Below are positions 45,781 through 54,392 of a stretch of 64,000 nucleotides of DNA, piece after piece. Every line of letters begins with the position of its first letter. Position 1 is the first letter of the stretch. The notes beneath the pieces are model-generated. The model was not told where the DNA came from. It saw only the letters and a list, made by a program, of their open reading frames with translations, and searched no databases. The stretch is taken from positions 62,001 to 126,000 of the forward strand of contig NCJK01000005.1 in NCBI GenBank assembly GCA_002282445.1. The letters are read 5' to 3'. The position numbers and the translations under genes are program-made. Source of the DNA: Burkholderiales bacterium 39-55-53. GTDB lineage: Bacteria; Pseudomonadota; Gammaproteobacteria; Burkholderiales; Burkholderiaceae_C.

Positions 45781-47709
45781 TCAATACCCCAAGGCCTTGG
45801 CAATCTTGTGTCGAGGCACTGAAGTTTTAGGGCACTTGCCCTTTGGCAATTCAAACCACTGGCGCACATCTTCTTCAAGACCCACGCCATGCATGTAGTT
45901 GTAGATGGCTTTTTTCAGACCTTGCCCCAAGGTGTCATGTTCTGTGCCTGTCGGATCTATGAATGCAATGTCGTTCTTGGCAAAACTCACCTCTGGTAAC
46001 GGCACCACTTGCACGCCATAGTCAGCGGGGTTCTTGCCCACGGGTGAATGCACCGTGCAAGCGAAGCGGTGAAAGAAACCGCTTTGAATGCAACCGTTTT
46101 CAAACAGCTGACGCACATACTCCAGCGCGTCCACCGTATCTTGCAAATTTTGGGTTGGAAAGCCGTACATGAGGTAAGCATGCACCAAGATGCCCGCTTC
46201 TGAAAAACCTTTGGTCACTTGAGCCACTTGCTCGACCGAAACACCTTTTTTCATGAGGGTCAGCAAACGATCCGATGCCACCTCTAAGCCACCTGACATG
46301 GCAATGCAACCGCTCTCAGCCAGCAACTCGGCCAGCCCTGGCGTGAAGGTTTTTTCAAACCGAATATTGCCCCACCACGAAATATGCACCTTGCGACGCA
46401 ACAACTCTTCAGCCAAAGCTTTCAAGGCTTTGGGTGGCGCGGCCTCATCCACAAAGTGAAAGCCAGTCTGCCCCGTCTCCGCCACGATTTGTTCGATGCG
46501 GTCCACCAGTGTGGTGGCAGAAGCTGTTTCGTAGCGAGAGATGTAGTCGAGGCTCACATCACAAAAGCTGCACTTTTTCCAATAGCAGCCATGCGCCACT
46601 GTGAGCTTGTTCCAACGGCCATCGCTCCACAAGCGGTGCATGGGGTTGAGCATGTCGAGCAACGACAAGTAGCGGTCTAGCGGCAGACCATCCCAAGTGG
46701 GCGTGCCCACCTCTTCAAACGGCACATCTGGCTCAGCCCAGTTCATCAACTGCACCTTGCCCGCCTCGTTGCGCACAAAAGTACGGACCAAGCGCTGCAC
46801 ACTTCGTTTGCCACGCAAGTGCTCTATCAGCGCAAGCAAGGGCCGCTCGCCTGCATCTAGGCTGATGAAGTCCACATAGTCAAACACACGGGGCTCGGTC
46901 AACTCACGCAACTCAGTGTTGACAAAGCCTCCGCCCAAACCAATGCGAATGTGTGGGTGATGTGCTTTGATGGTCTGCGCCATACGAAACGCCGCGTACA
47001 CCGCGCCCGGAAACGGCACAGACAACAACACCAACTGAGGCTGATGCTTAGCAATCACATGCAAGGTCAGCGCTTGTAGCATGTCATCGACCAAGGTGCG
47101 AGGCGCCTGCAAAGCCTGCGCCAAGGGCTCAAATGTGGCTTGGCTGCCTGCCAGCTGTTCGGCATAGCGCACAAATTCAAAGCGGCTGTCCACGGCGTCT
47201 CGCAGCACATCGGCCAAGTCGTTCAAATATAAGGTTGCCAAATGGCGTGCACGGTCCTGCTGACCCAGCGCGCCAAAGGCCCAAGCCAATGGGTCACCAC
47301 TCCCCTCATCGTCATACGCATCCAAGGCGACAAAGCGCGGCCCTTCTGGCAAGAAGCCTCGGCCTGCGATGCGATGACTCAAGGTGGAGTCGCGGCCCTG
47401 CAAAAACGCGATCGTGGGCGCAATGGTGGATTGGTAGCGCTCGAAATAGTCGAGAAAGTAGTTCACACATGCCGTTCGCTCGGCCTCGGGCTTTGCCAGT
47501 GCAGCGTCTCTTACTTGGCTCAAACCAGTGGGCGTGAACAAGGCAAGCACCAGCGCCAAAGCCAAGTCCTCCTGCACAGCGTCCAAGCCTTGCGAACGCA
47601 AAAACCCTGTCAGGTAGGCTGTCGAAGGGTATGGCGTGTTGAGCTGCGTCATCGGAGGGATGAGGCTCAAGACACGAAAAGATGAGGTAGCTAGGGATGT
47701 TTCTGACAT
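45781..47709 (-). CDS. B12-binding-domain radical SAM protein with CX4CX2C cluster motif
   Basis: A 642-residue protein (start MSETSLATSSFRVLSLIPP). The region about 200-290 resembles a B12-binding (Rossmann) domain (LVLLSVPFPGAVYAAFRMA, IRIGLGGGFVN, VDFISLDAGERPLLAL). The radical SAM barrel begins near residue 395 with HGCYWKKCSFCDVSLDYIS, where the three Cys are spaced CX4CX2C rather than CX3CX2C. Further barrel motifs are FHFVDEAAPPKAL, ISWWGNIRFEKTF and MSGGLEVASDRLL. Substrate is unknown. It stands alone between tRNA-Gly and the carbonic-anhydrase-like gene. Confidence 0.83.
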   Translation of the reverse strand: MSETSLATSSFRVLSLIPPMTQLNTPYPSTAYLTGFLRSQGLDAVQEDLALALVLALFTPTGLSQVRDAALAKPEAERTACVNYFLDYFERYQSTIAPTIAFLQGRDSTLSHRIAGRGFLPEGPRFVALDAYDDEGSGDPLAWAFGALGQQDRARHLATLYLNDLADVLRDAVDSRFEFVRYAEQLAGSQATFEPLAQALQAPRTLVDDMLQALTLHVIAKHQPQLVLLSVPFPGAVYAAFRMAQTIKAHHPHIRIGLGGGFVNTELRELTEPRVFDYVDFISLDAGERPLLALIEHLRGKRSVQRLVRTFVRNEAGKVQLMNWAEPDVPFEEVGTPTWDGLPLDRYLSLLDMLNPMHRLWSDGRWNKLTVAHGCYWKKCSFCDVSLDYISRYETASATTLVDRIEQIVAETGQTGFHFVDEAAPPKALKALAEELLRRKVHISWWGNIRFEKTFTPGLAELLAESGCIAMSGGLEVASDRLLTLMKKGVSVEQVAQVTKGFSEAGILVHAYLMYGFPTQNLQDTVDALEYVRQLFENGCIQSGFFHRFACTVHSPVGKNPADYGVQVVPLPEVSFAKNDIAFIDPTGTEHDTLGQGLKKAIYNYMHGVGLEEDVRQWFELPKGKCPKTSVPRHKIAKALGY

Positions 47710-47864
47710 GTGAGTTCCCATTATCGACGCGCGAGGAAAACCCTCAAAATTAGCCTTTGCCAAACACAAATTCTGTAAAAATCATCAGTATCGCTAAAGA
47801 TCATCGACTTGATGTCGAAACCAAATGGCTAACTTTCATTTTTCAACAGAATAAGGACACCACT

Positions 47865-48443
47865 GTGAGCAACATGACCCCTTCCTGCGCCTGCTGCGGC
47901 CCGCTTCAATTGGCCGGCAATCACTCACGCCGCGGCTTTCTCGCCGCTGGTGCAGCCACCGTGGCTGGCGGCTTGATGGGCATGGCGCCCTTCCAAGCCC
48001 AAGCTGCTAGCGGTAACTACGAAGCCATGTTGGTCAACTGTATTGACCCACGCTTCACCACCCTGAGCTGGCAATACATGGGCCTGTTGCAAGGTATCGG
48101 CCGCGAGAAGCTGAGCGACAACTACAGTCAGTTTGTTATCGCTGGCGGCCCGATTGGCGCCGTGCACCCCAAGTTCTCGGCATGGCACAAAGCCTACTGG
48201 GACAATTTGGACATCACCGTGTCTTTGCATCACATCAAACGCGTGGTGGGCATCAGCCACCGCGATTGCGGTGCGGCTAAGTTGGCATTTGGTGAAGACA
48301 AAGTCGCCAACAAAGAGATTGAAACCGAGTCACACGCTGAAGCGCTCAATGAGTTCCGTCGTCAGGTACAAAAACGCCATCCCAAGCTCAGCGTCATCAC
48401 GGGTGTGATGGGGTTGGATGGCCGTGTGGATTTGATTGGCTAA
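47865..48443 (+). CDS. Tat-exported beta-carbonic-anhydrase-like protein
   Basis: A 192-residue protein. A twin-arginine signal (HSRRGFLAAGAATVAGGL) leads to cleavage near AQAAS. The beta-carbonic anhydrase metal site is suggested by CIDPRF near residue 58 and HRDCG near residue 128, giving Cys, Asp/Arg, His and Cys. The start is the GTG at 47865, seven bases after AAGGA; an ATG three codons later is the alternative. It is shorter than most beta-carbonic anhydrases, so hydration of CO2 is not certain. A candidate structured RNA follows. Confidence 0.78.
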   Translation: MSNMTPSCACCGPLQLAGNHSRRGFLAAGAATVAGGLMGMAPFQAQAASGNYEAMLVNCIDPRFTTLSWQYMGLLQGIGREKLSDNYSQFVIAGGPIGAVHPKFSAWHKAYWDNLDITVSLHHIKRVVGISHRDCGAAKLAFGEDKVANKEIETESHAEALNEFRRQVQKRHPKLSVITGVMGLDGRVDLIG

Positions 48444-48451
48444 TCGACTAA

Positions 48452-48579
48452 AGCCTTGGCAACTTGGACCGATATATAGGGTTCAAGGTTGCTTAGGTTT
48501 ATGACCGCTCTCGCCACCAGCCCGAAGTTTTAGGGCGCGTGTGGACTCCAATTCACCGCCGAGAGCGGTCCCCTTTTTT
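48452..48579 (+). ncRNA. Candidate structured small RNA or 3'-UTR element
   Basis: Hairpin 1 (48454-48497) pairs CCTTGGCAAC and TTGGACC with GGTTCAA and GTTGCTTAGG around loop GATATATAG. Hairpin 2 (48503-48570) has an 11-pair perfect closing stem (GACCGCTCTCG/CGAGAGCGGTC) and inner CCAC/GTGG and GCCC/GGGC stems. It is followed by CCCTTTTTT. This is more structure than a terminator needs. It occupies the space between convergent genes and I do not recognise the family. Confidence 0.5.
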
Positions 48580-49033
48580 ATTTACAAGCGATCTCGTGCA
48601 TGCGGTAGTGCCTAATGTCATCAAAGTGCAAAGGCGTCTTGATGAACTGCTTGGCAAACTCCGAATTACTCTCCTGAATGAACGTGTCTTTCACCTTGTG
48701 CGTGATGAACGGCTGTTTACCCACCATATCCCGATAGAAGATCCGCTCCATCAAATGAATGGTTTGGTCTTTGCAATTGATTTCATAAGTGGATTGCTCG
48801 GAGGTGTAGTTGTAGAGCGTGACTTTCACGACGGCCTTAGGCGTGTGAAAAGGCACTTTTGCATCCACAGGTAACTGCGTGAACGTTCGCAACACCTTAG
48901 TCTTGCCTTTGTCCTCAACAGGTGCATAGTAGTAATCGTTTGCACCGTGGCTGTTGTTCGTGAGAAACACCCATCCCGCCCATGCAGAGGGGGACAGTGC
49001 GATCGCACAGAGAACAAACAAATATTTGGACAT
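48578..49033 (-). CDS. Secreted protein of unknown function, surface-adhesin-E-like pattern
   Basis: A 151-residue exported protein starting at 49033 (MSKYLFVLCAIALSPSAWAG, signal peptide). The frame is open farther upstream, but that part lies opposite the DUF3297 gene and is not credible. The mature part has paired strands (KVLRTFTQLP, AVVKVTLYNYTSEQSTYEINC) and Cys at INC and near the end (IACK), a layout like small surface-adhesin E relatives. Function is unknown. Its stop overlaps the T-run of the candidate RNA. Confidence 0.62.
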   Translation of the reverse strand: MSKYLFVLCAIALSPSAWAGWVFLTNNSHGANDYYYAPVEDKGKTKVLRTFTQLPVDAKVPFHTPKAVVKVTLYNYTSEQSTYEINCKDQTIHLMERIFYRDMVGKQPFITHKVKDTFIQESNSEFAKQFIKTPLHFDDIRHYRMHEIACK

Positions 49034-49111
49034 AAGTTGCACAGATTTTATTTGCAAACCCAAAGCCGCCTGTGCGCTTAAACAACAGCGTAAATCATGG
49101 AAAATCAAGCC

Positions 49112-49363
49112 ATGACTGACACCAACACACAACGCCCCGACCTTCCCGATCATTTGTCCATCGATCCACGCAGTCCGCACCATGTGGCTGCAGTGTTTGA
49201 GCACGACATTGGTATCCGCTTCAACGACAAAGACCGTTTTGACGTGGAAGAGTACTGCGTTTCTGAAGGCTGGATCAAAGTCCCCGCCAACAAAACACTC
49301 GACCGCAAAGGTAAGCCTCTGCTGATCAAGCTCAAAGGCAAAGTTGAAGCTTTTTACCGCTAA
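49112..49363 (+). CDS. DUF3297 family protein
   Basis: An 83-residue acidic cytoplasmic protein with family motifs LPDHLSIDPRSPHH, GIRFNDKDRFDVEEYC and PANKTLDRKGKPLLIKLKG. The start at 49112 (MTDTNTQRP) is preferred; an ATG five codons upstream is possible. Function is unknown. The DUF1330 gene follows after six bases, so the two are probably cotranscribed. Confidence 0.85.
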   Translation: MTDTNTQRPDLPDHLSIDPRSPHHVAAVFEHDIGIRFNDKDRFDVEEYCVSEGWIKVPANKTLDRKGKPLLIKLKGKVEAFYR

Positions 49364-49369
49364 GCGCAC

Positions 49370-49666
49370 ATGAGCAAAACGTATTTAGTCGGCCAAATCA
49401 CCGTCACCCATCCCGAAGGTTATGCGGTCTATTCAGCGCAAGTGCCTCAAACCATTGCGGCATTTGGCGGCAAATACTTGGTCCGCGGTGGGCATGCCAC
49501 GCAACTTGAAGGCCAAGCGCAGGGCGAACGCAACGTCGTGATTGAATTCCCTAGCCGTGAGATTGCCGAGGCTTGGTACAACAGTGACGCCTACCAAGCC
49601 ATCATTGAGCACCGGACCAACAACTCTACAGGCGCGCTCGCATTGGTAGACGGCTACGACCTATGA
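49370..49666 (+). CDS. DUF1330 family protein
   Basis: A 98-residue protein with the dimeric alpha+beta-barrel pattern of DUF1330: YLVGQITVTHPEGYAVYSAQ, GGKYLVRGGHATQLEG, VIEFPSREIAEAWYNS and YQAI. Its role is unknown. A terminator follows its stop. Confidence 0.9.
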   Translation: MSKTYLVGQITVTHPEGYAVYSAQVPQTIAAFGGKYLVRGGHATQLEGQAQGERNVVIEFPSREIAEAWYNSDAYQAIIEHRTNNSTGALALVDGYDL

Positions 49667-49695
49667 AACTTGCAAAGTGAAAAATAGTCTGAAAT

Positions 49696-49730
49696 AAAAA
49701 AGCCGTTACTGCGAACAGTAACGGCTTTTT
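49696..49730 (+). terminator. Terminator after the DUF1330 gene
   Basis: AAAAAGCCGTTACTG pairs with CAGTAACGGCTTTTT over 15 pairs with a CGAA loop. It may serve both the gene and the tRNA pair reading toward it. Confidence 0.9.
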
Positions 49731-49733
49731 ATT

Positions 49734-49807
49734 TGGAGGCGCGACCCAGAGTCGAACTGGGCTAAACGGATTTGCAATCCGGTGCATAACCGCTTTGCTA
49801 TCGCGCC
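49734..49807 (-). tRNA. tRNA-Cys (GCA)
   Basis: The 74-base gene begins GGCGCGA and ends TCGCGCCTCCA with CCA encoded. The anticodon loop TTGCAAA gives GCA. It lies 49 bases downstream of tRNA-Gly copy 2 and is likely cotranscribed with it. Confidence 0.95.
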
Positions 49808-49852
49808 ATTCACTTTGACGAAAAAGGGAAGCATGGTGTGCTTCCCTTATCG

Positions 49853-49932
49853 AATTTGGAGCGGGAAACGAGGCTCGAACTCGCGACCTCAACCTTGGCA
49901 AGGTTGCGCTCTACCAACTGAGCTATTCCCGC
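49853..49932. repeat. 80-base direct repeat (tRNA-Gly copy 2; partner at 45627-45706)
   Basis: AATT plus the whole tRNA-Gly sequence is identical in both places and in the same orientation, 4.2 kb apart. It is explained by duplicated tRNA genes. Confidence 0.9.
49857..49932 (-). tRNA. tRNA-Gly (GCC), copy 2
   Basis: Identical over 76 bases to the copy at 45631, with anticodon GCC and encoded CCA. It precedes tRNA-Cys on the same strand and lies downstream of lon. Confidence 0.95.
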
Positions 49933-49989
49933 ATGAGACGCATATTCTAGCGCATTTTTCACCCTGTTTTGGTGTGCGCTAGAAAAATC

Positions 49990-52407
49990 TTAATGCTTGA
50001 TTGCTTCGGCCTTCGCCACAGCGTCTGCAGCAGCTGCGGCAGCCACCGCCGGCACTTCATCAGGCAATGGCGTGGGCATCTTCTCGAGTGCAATTTCAAG
50101 CACTTTGTCGATCCAGCGCACCGGCACGATTTCCAAACCGTTCTTCACGTTTTCTGGAATTTCTTGCAGGTCTTTCACGTTCTCTTCCGGGATCAACACG
50201 GTTTTGATGCCACCGCGCAATGCTGCCAAGAGCTTCTCTTTCAAACCACCAATGGCTGTGACTTCACCACGCAAAGTGATCTCACCTGTCATGGCGACAT
50301 CTGCACGCACTGGAATGCCCGTGAGGGCTGAAACCAACGCAGTAGTCATGGCAGCACCTGCACTTGGACCGTCTTTGGGCGTCGCGCCATCAGGCACGTG
50401 AATGTGGATGTCGCGCTTTTCGAGCAAGTCTTCCGAGATACCCAAACGGCGTGCACGGCTGCGCACAACAGTACGCGCTGCTTCCACCGACTCTTTCATC
50501 ACATCGCCCAGCGAACCAGTGCGAGTGATAGTGCCCTTGCCAATCATGATGGCGGCTTCAATGGTCAACAAATCGCCACCCACTTCGGTCCATGCCAAGC
50601 CAACGACTTGACCCACTTGGTTCTCGGCCTCTGCACGGCCATAGGTGTACTTGCGCACGCCCAGGAAGTCGGGCAAGTTGTCTGCCGTTACTTTGACCTG
50701 TGGTGTCATTTGCTTGAGCAACAAAGCCTTGACCACCTTGCGGCAAATCTTGGACATTTCACGCTCGAGCGAACGCACACCCGCTTCACGGGTGTAGTAG
50801 CGCACGATATCTCGCACTGCCGCTTCGTCCACCGACAGCTCTTCGTCTTTCACACCATTGTTTTTCATTTGCTTGGGCAGCAAATACTTCACGGCAATGT
50901 GTGTTTTTTCGTCTTCGGTGTAGCCCGACAAACGAATCACTTCCATACGGTCCAGCAAGGCTGGTGGAATGTTCATCGAGTTGGACGTCGCCACAAACAT
51001 CACGTCGCTCAAGTCGTAATCGACTTCGACGTAGTGGTCTGCGAACTTATTGTTTTGTTCAGGGTCCAACACCTCGAGCAAGGCACTGGAAGGATCGCCA
51101 CGCGAGTCCATGCCGAGCTTGTCGATTTCATCGAGCAAGAACAAGGGGTTGCGTGTGCCGACCTTGGTCAGGCTTTGCAGCACCTTGCCTGGCATCGCAC
51201 CAATGTAAGTGCGGCGGTGACCACGAATCTCAGCTTCGTCGCGCATACCGCCCAAAGCCATACGCACGTACTTACGCCCCGTCGCCTTGGCGATGGATTG
51301 ACCCAGCGAGGTTTTACCCACGCCAGGAGGTCCTACCAAGCAAAGAATAGGTGCCTTGACCTTGTCCACGCGTTGTTGCACAGCAAGATATTCCAAGATG
51401 CGGTCTTTGACTTTTTCCAAACCAAAGTGATCAGCATTCAAAACGTCTTCGGCATTGGCCAAGTCATGTTTGATTTTGGTTTTCTTGTTCCAAGGCAAGC
51501 CCACCAGCACGTCAAGGAAGTTGCGCACCACGGTGGCTTCCGCTGACATAGGCGACATGAGTTTGAGCTTCTTCAACTCAGCCTCTGCCTTTTTGCGTGC
51601 CTCTTGAGGCATGCGTGCGGCTTTGATCTTTTTCTCGATCTCTTCAATGTCCGCACCCTCTTCGCCTTCGCCCAGTTCTTTCTGGATGGCCTTGACCTGC
51701 TCGTTCAGATAGAAGTCGCGTTGGTTCTTCTCCATCTGGCGCTTGACGCGGCCGCGAATCTTTTTATCGACGTTAAGAATTTCAACTTCGCGTTCGATTT
51801 GCTCAAACAAGTTGGACAAACGCTCGCGCACAGGCGACAAATCAAGCACCACTTGCTTGCTCTCGAGCTTCAAAGGCAAATGAGCGGCAATGGTGTCGGC
51901 CAAGCGGCCTGCATCGTCAATGCTGGAAATCGAGGTCAAGATTTCAGGCGGAATCTTCTTGTTCAGTTTGACGTATTGATCAAACTGCTGCATCACCGCA
52001 CGGCGCAAGGCCTCGACTTCGCTACCCGACTCAGCAGGCAGCACTTCAATGGGCGTGACGTGAGCTGTGAAATGCGACTCACCATCTTCGATGCCATCCA
52101 CCTTGGCGCGTTGCTGGCCTTCGACCAACACCTTCACCGTGCCATCAGGCAGCTTGAGCATTTGCAAAATGGTCGAGACACAGCCGACTTCGAACATGTC
52201 GGTGACAGAGGGCTCATCTTTGGCTGCGGCTTTTTGTGCCACCAACATGATGCGACGCTCAGCAGCCATAGCGGCTTCGAGGGCTTTGATGCTCTTAGGG
52301 CGTCCCACAAACAATGGGATGACCATGTGCGGAAACACCACCACGTCACGCAAAGGCAACAGTGGCAGTTCTAAAGGGGTAGCGGGCAGCGGGGGTTGTC
52401 CAGACAT
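49990..52407 (-). CDS. lon: ATP-dependent protease Lon
   Basis: An 805-residue Lon A protease. The N-domain begins LELPLLPLRDVVVFPHMVIPLFVG, the AAA+ domain has Walker A GPPGVGKTSLG and Walker B FLLDEIDKL, and the protease domain has the catalytic Ser in PKDGPSAGAAM and the Lys in GGLKEKLLAALRGGIK. The end is Ala-rich. The start at 52407 has GGAAGG before it; a longer frame to 52461 is unlikely. It degrades misfolded and regulatory proteins and follows clpX by 57 bases. Confidence 0.97.
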   Translation of the reverse strand: MSGQPPLPATPLELPLLPLRDVVVFPHMVIPLFVGRPKSIKALEAAMAAERRIMLVAQKAAAKDEPSVTDMFEVGCVSTILQMLKLPDGTVKVLVEGQQRAKVDGIEDGESHFTAHVTPIEVLPAESGSEVEALRRAVMQQFDQYVKLNKKIPPEILTSISSIDDAGRLADTIAAHLPLKLESKQVVLDLSPVRERLSNLFEQIEREVEILNVDKKIRGRVKRQMEKNQRDFYLNEQVKAIQKELGEGEEGADIEEIEKKIKAARMPQEARKKAEAELKKLKLMSPMSAEATVVRNFLDVLVGLPWNKKTKIKHDLANAEDVLNADHFGLEKVKDRILEYLAVQQRVDKVKAPILCLVGPPGVGKTSLGQSIAKATGRKYVRMALGGMRDEAEIRGHRRTYIGAMPGKVLQSLTKVGTRNPLFLLDEIDKLGMDSRGDPSSALLEVLDPEQNNKFADHYVEVDYDLSDVMFVATSNSMNIPPALLDRMEVIRLSGYTEDEKTHIAVKYLLPKQMKNNGVKDEELSVDEAAVRDIVRYYTREAGVRSLEREMSKICRKVVKALLLKQMTPQVKVTADNLPDFLGVRKYTYGRAEAENQVGQVVGLAWTEVGGDLLTIEAAIMIGKGTITRTGSLGDVMKESVEAARTVVRSRARRLGISEDLLEKRDIHIHVPDGATPKDGPSAGAAMTTALVSALTGIPVRADVAMTGEITLRGEVTAIGGLKEKLLAALRGGIKTVLIPEENVKDLQEIPENVKNGLEIVPVRWIDKVLEIALEKMPTPLPDEVPAVAAAAAADAVAKAEAIKH

Positions 52408-52464
52408 GGTCAGCCTTCCAGTAAAAAGGGACAGGCATCGTTGCACTGTCCCCGAGTTCAATCA

Positions 52465-53736
52465 TCAAGCCTTTTTGGCGGCCTCTCGGTACACCAACAA
52501 AGGAGGTTTGTTTTCTTCGATGGTGGCCTCTTCAACCACCACTTTCTCAACATTCGTCGAATTTGGTAATTCGTACATGGTGTCGATCAGGGATTGCTCA
52601 AGGATAGAGCGTAAACCACGCGCACCTGTTTTGCGCGCCAAAGCTTTCTTGGCAATCGCACGCAATGCTGCAGGGCGAATTTCAAGCTCAGCACCTTCCA
52701 TGGCCAACAGCTTGCTGTATTGCTTGACCAAAGCGTTCTTTGGCTCGGTCAAGATTTGCACCAGCGCGTCTTCGGTCAGCTCGGCCAAGGTGGCGACCAC
52801 TGGCATACGGCCTACTAGTTCGGGAATCAAACCAAACTTAATGATGTCAGCAGGTTCAACCTCGCCAAACACCTCAGACAAGCTGCGTGACTCTTTGCTC
52901 TTGACTGTTGCGCCAAAGCCAATGCCGGATGCTTCCGTGCGGTTTTCAATGACTTTTTCAAGCCCAGCAAACGCGCCACCGCAAATGAACAAGATGTTGG
53001 TCGTGTCGATTTGCAAGAAATCTTGGTTGGGGTGCTTACGACCACCTTGAGGTGGAATGCTAGCCATCGTGCCTTCAATAAGCTTGAGCAAGGCTTGTTG
53101 CACGCCCTCACCCGACACATCACGGGTGATGGAGGGGTTGTCAGACTTGCGTGAAATCTTGTCGATCTCGTCGATGTAGACGATGCCACGCTGCGCGCGT
53201 TCAACGTCGTACTCGCAGCTTTGCAGGAGCTTTTGAATGATGTTCTCAACGTCCTCACCCACATAACCGGCTTCGGTCAAGGTGGTAGCGTCGGCCATGA
53301 CGAAAGGCACGTTCAACATGCGCGCCATGGTTTGCGCCAGCAATGTTTTGCCAGAACCTGTAGGGCCAATCAGCAAGATATTGCTCTTGGTCAGCTCAAC
53401 GTCGTCTTTCTTAGACGACTCTTTGTGCTTCAAGCGCTTGTAGTGGTTGTACACCGCCACAGCCAAGGTGCGCTTGGCAGGCTCTTGGCCAATCACGTAG
53501 TTGTCGAGGTTGGCTTTGATTTCAGCAGGCGTAGGCAGATCGCTGCCGTTTTCTTTGTCTTTTGCAGAATCTAAGCCGGGCAACTCATCACGGATGATCT
53601 CATTGCACAAGTCAATGCACTCGTCGCAAATAAAGACCGAAGGGCCTGCGATGAGTTTTTTGACTTCGTGCTGGCTCTTACCGCAGAAGGTGCAGTAAAG
53701 CGTTTTTTCGCCTGAAGCGCTTTTTTTATCAACCAT
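52465..53736 (-). CDS. clpX: ATP-dependent Clp protease ATPase subunit ClpX
   Basis: A 423-residue AAA+ unfoldase. The N-terminal zinc-binding domain has the C4 set CTFCGKSQ and CDECIDLC. Walker A is [12 protein letters not shown], Walker B region is VYIDEIDKI, sensor motifs follow, and GARGLRS is present. The ClpP-docking loop IGF-like sequence is near ASGIGFGA. It feeds substrates to ClpP, encoded just upstream. Confidence 0.97.
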   Translation of the reverse strand: MVDKKSASGEKTLYCTFCGKSQHEVKKLIAGPSVFICDECIDLCNEIIRDELPGLDSAKDKENGSDLPTPAEIKANLDNYVIGQEPAKRTLAVAVYNHYKRLKHKESSKKDDVELTKSNILLIGPTGSGKTLLAQTMARMLNVPFVMADATTLTEAGYVGEDVENIIQKLLQSCEYDVERAQRGIVYIDEIDKISRKSDNPSITRDVSGEGVQQALLKLIEGTMASIPPQGGRKHPNQDFLQIDTTNILFICGGAFAGLEKVIENRTEASGIGFGATVKSKESRSLSEVFGEVEPADIIKFGLIPELVGRMPVVATLAELTEDALVQILTEPKNALVKQYSKLLAMEGAELEIRPAALRAIAKKALARKTGARGLRSILEQSLIDTMYELPNSTNVEKVVVEEATIEENKPPLLVYREAAKKA

Positions 53737-53763
53737 GTAAGTGCTTGGTGTGTGTTGTGACGT

Positions 53764-54372
53764 TTAGCCGCGTTTGTTGATCACTTGATCAATCAAGCCA
53801 TACTCTTTGGACTCGTCTGCACTCAGATAGTAATCGCGCTCGGTGTCACGCTGGATCTTCTCCAACGGTTGACCTGTACGCTCAGCCAAGATCTTGTTCA
53901 ATTGCTCGCGTGTCTTCAAGATTTCGCGTGCATGGATTTCGATCTCTGTGGCTTGGCCACGTGTGCCGCCCAAAGGTTGGTGAATCATCACTTTGGAGTT
54001 AGGTAAAGAAAAGCGCTTGCCTTTCTCACCTGCTGCCAACAAGAACGCACCCATGCTCGCAGCCATGCCAATGCACAGCGTAGAGACGTGGGGCTTGATG
54101 AAGTTCATGGTGTCGAACACCGACATGCCGGCGCTCACAGAGCCACCAGGCGAGTTGATGTAGAGCGAGATGTCCTTGTCTGGGTTCTCGCTCTCAAGGA
54201 ACAACAATTGCGCAACCACCAAATTGGCGGTTTGGTCGTTGACCTCGCCCACCAAGAAGATCACGCGCTCTTTGAGCAAACGTGAATAGATGTCGTAAGA
54301 ACGCTCACCGCGGCCCGACTGCTCAATGACCATGGGGACCATGCCCAAAGCTTGTGTATCCAGTGCGCTCAT
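53764..54372 (-). CDS. clpP: ATP-dependent Clp protease proteolytic subunit ClpP
   Basis: A 202-residue serine protease of usual length. The catalytic Ser is in [15 protein letters not shown], the His in [17 protein letters not shown], and the Asp in the [13 protein letters not shown] region. The N-terminus begins [21 protein letters not shown] and is processed in relatives. The gene lies between tig and clpX on the same strand. Confidence 0.97.
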   Translation of the reverse strand: MSALDTQALGMVPMVIEQSGRGERSYDIYSRLLKERVIFLVGEVNDQTANLVVAQLLFLESENPDKDISLYINSPGGSVSAGMSVFDTMNFIKPHVSTLCIGMAASMGAFLLAAGEKGKRFSLPNSKVMIHQPLGGTRGQATEIEIHAREILKTREQLNKILAERTGQPLEKIQRDTERDYYLSADESKEYGLIDQVINKRG

Positions 54373-54392
54373 GTTGTTTCCTTGTAGGTGAA

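Noticed and set aside
48578..49369. 263-codon version of the minus-strand gene
   Set aside because: The extra N-terminal part lies opposite the DUF3297 gene, while a clear signal peptide begins at the ATG at 49033.
45627..49932. Integrative element between tRNA-Gly genes
   Set aside because: No integrase, transposase or phage gene is present, and the repeats are explained by duplicated tRNA genes.
50398..51546. 382-codon open frame on the plus strand opposite lon
   Set aside because: It is a shadow of lon, with His/Val-rich composition typical of antisense frames.
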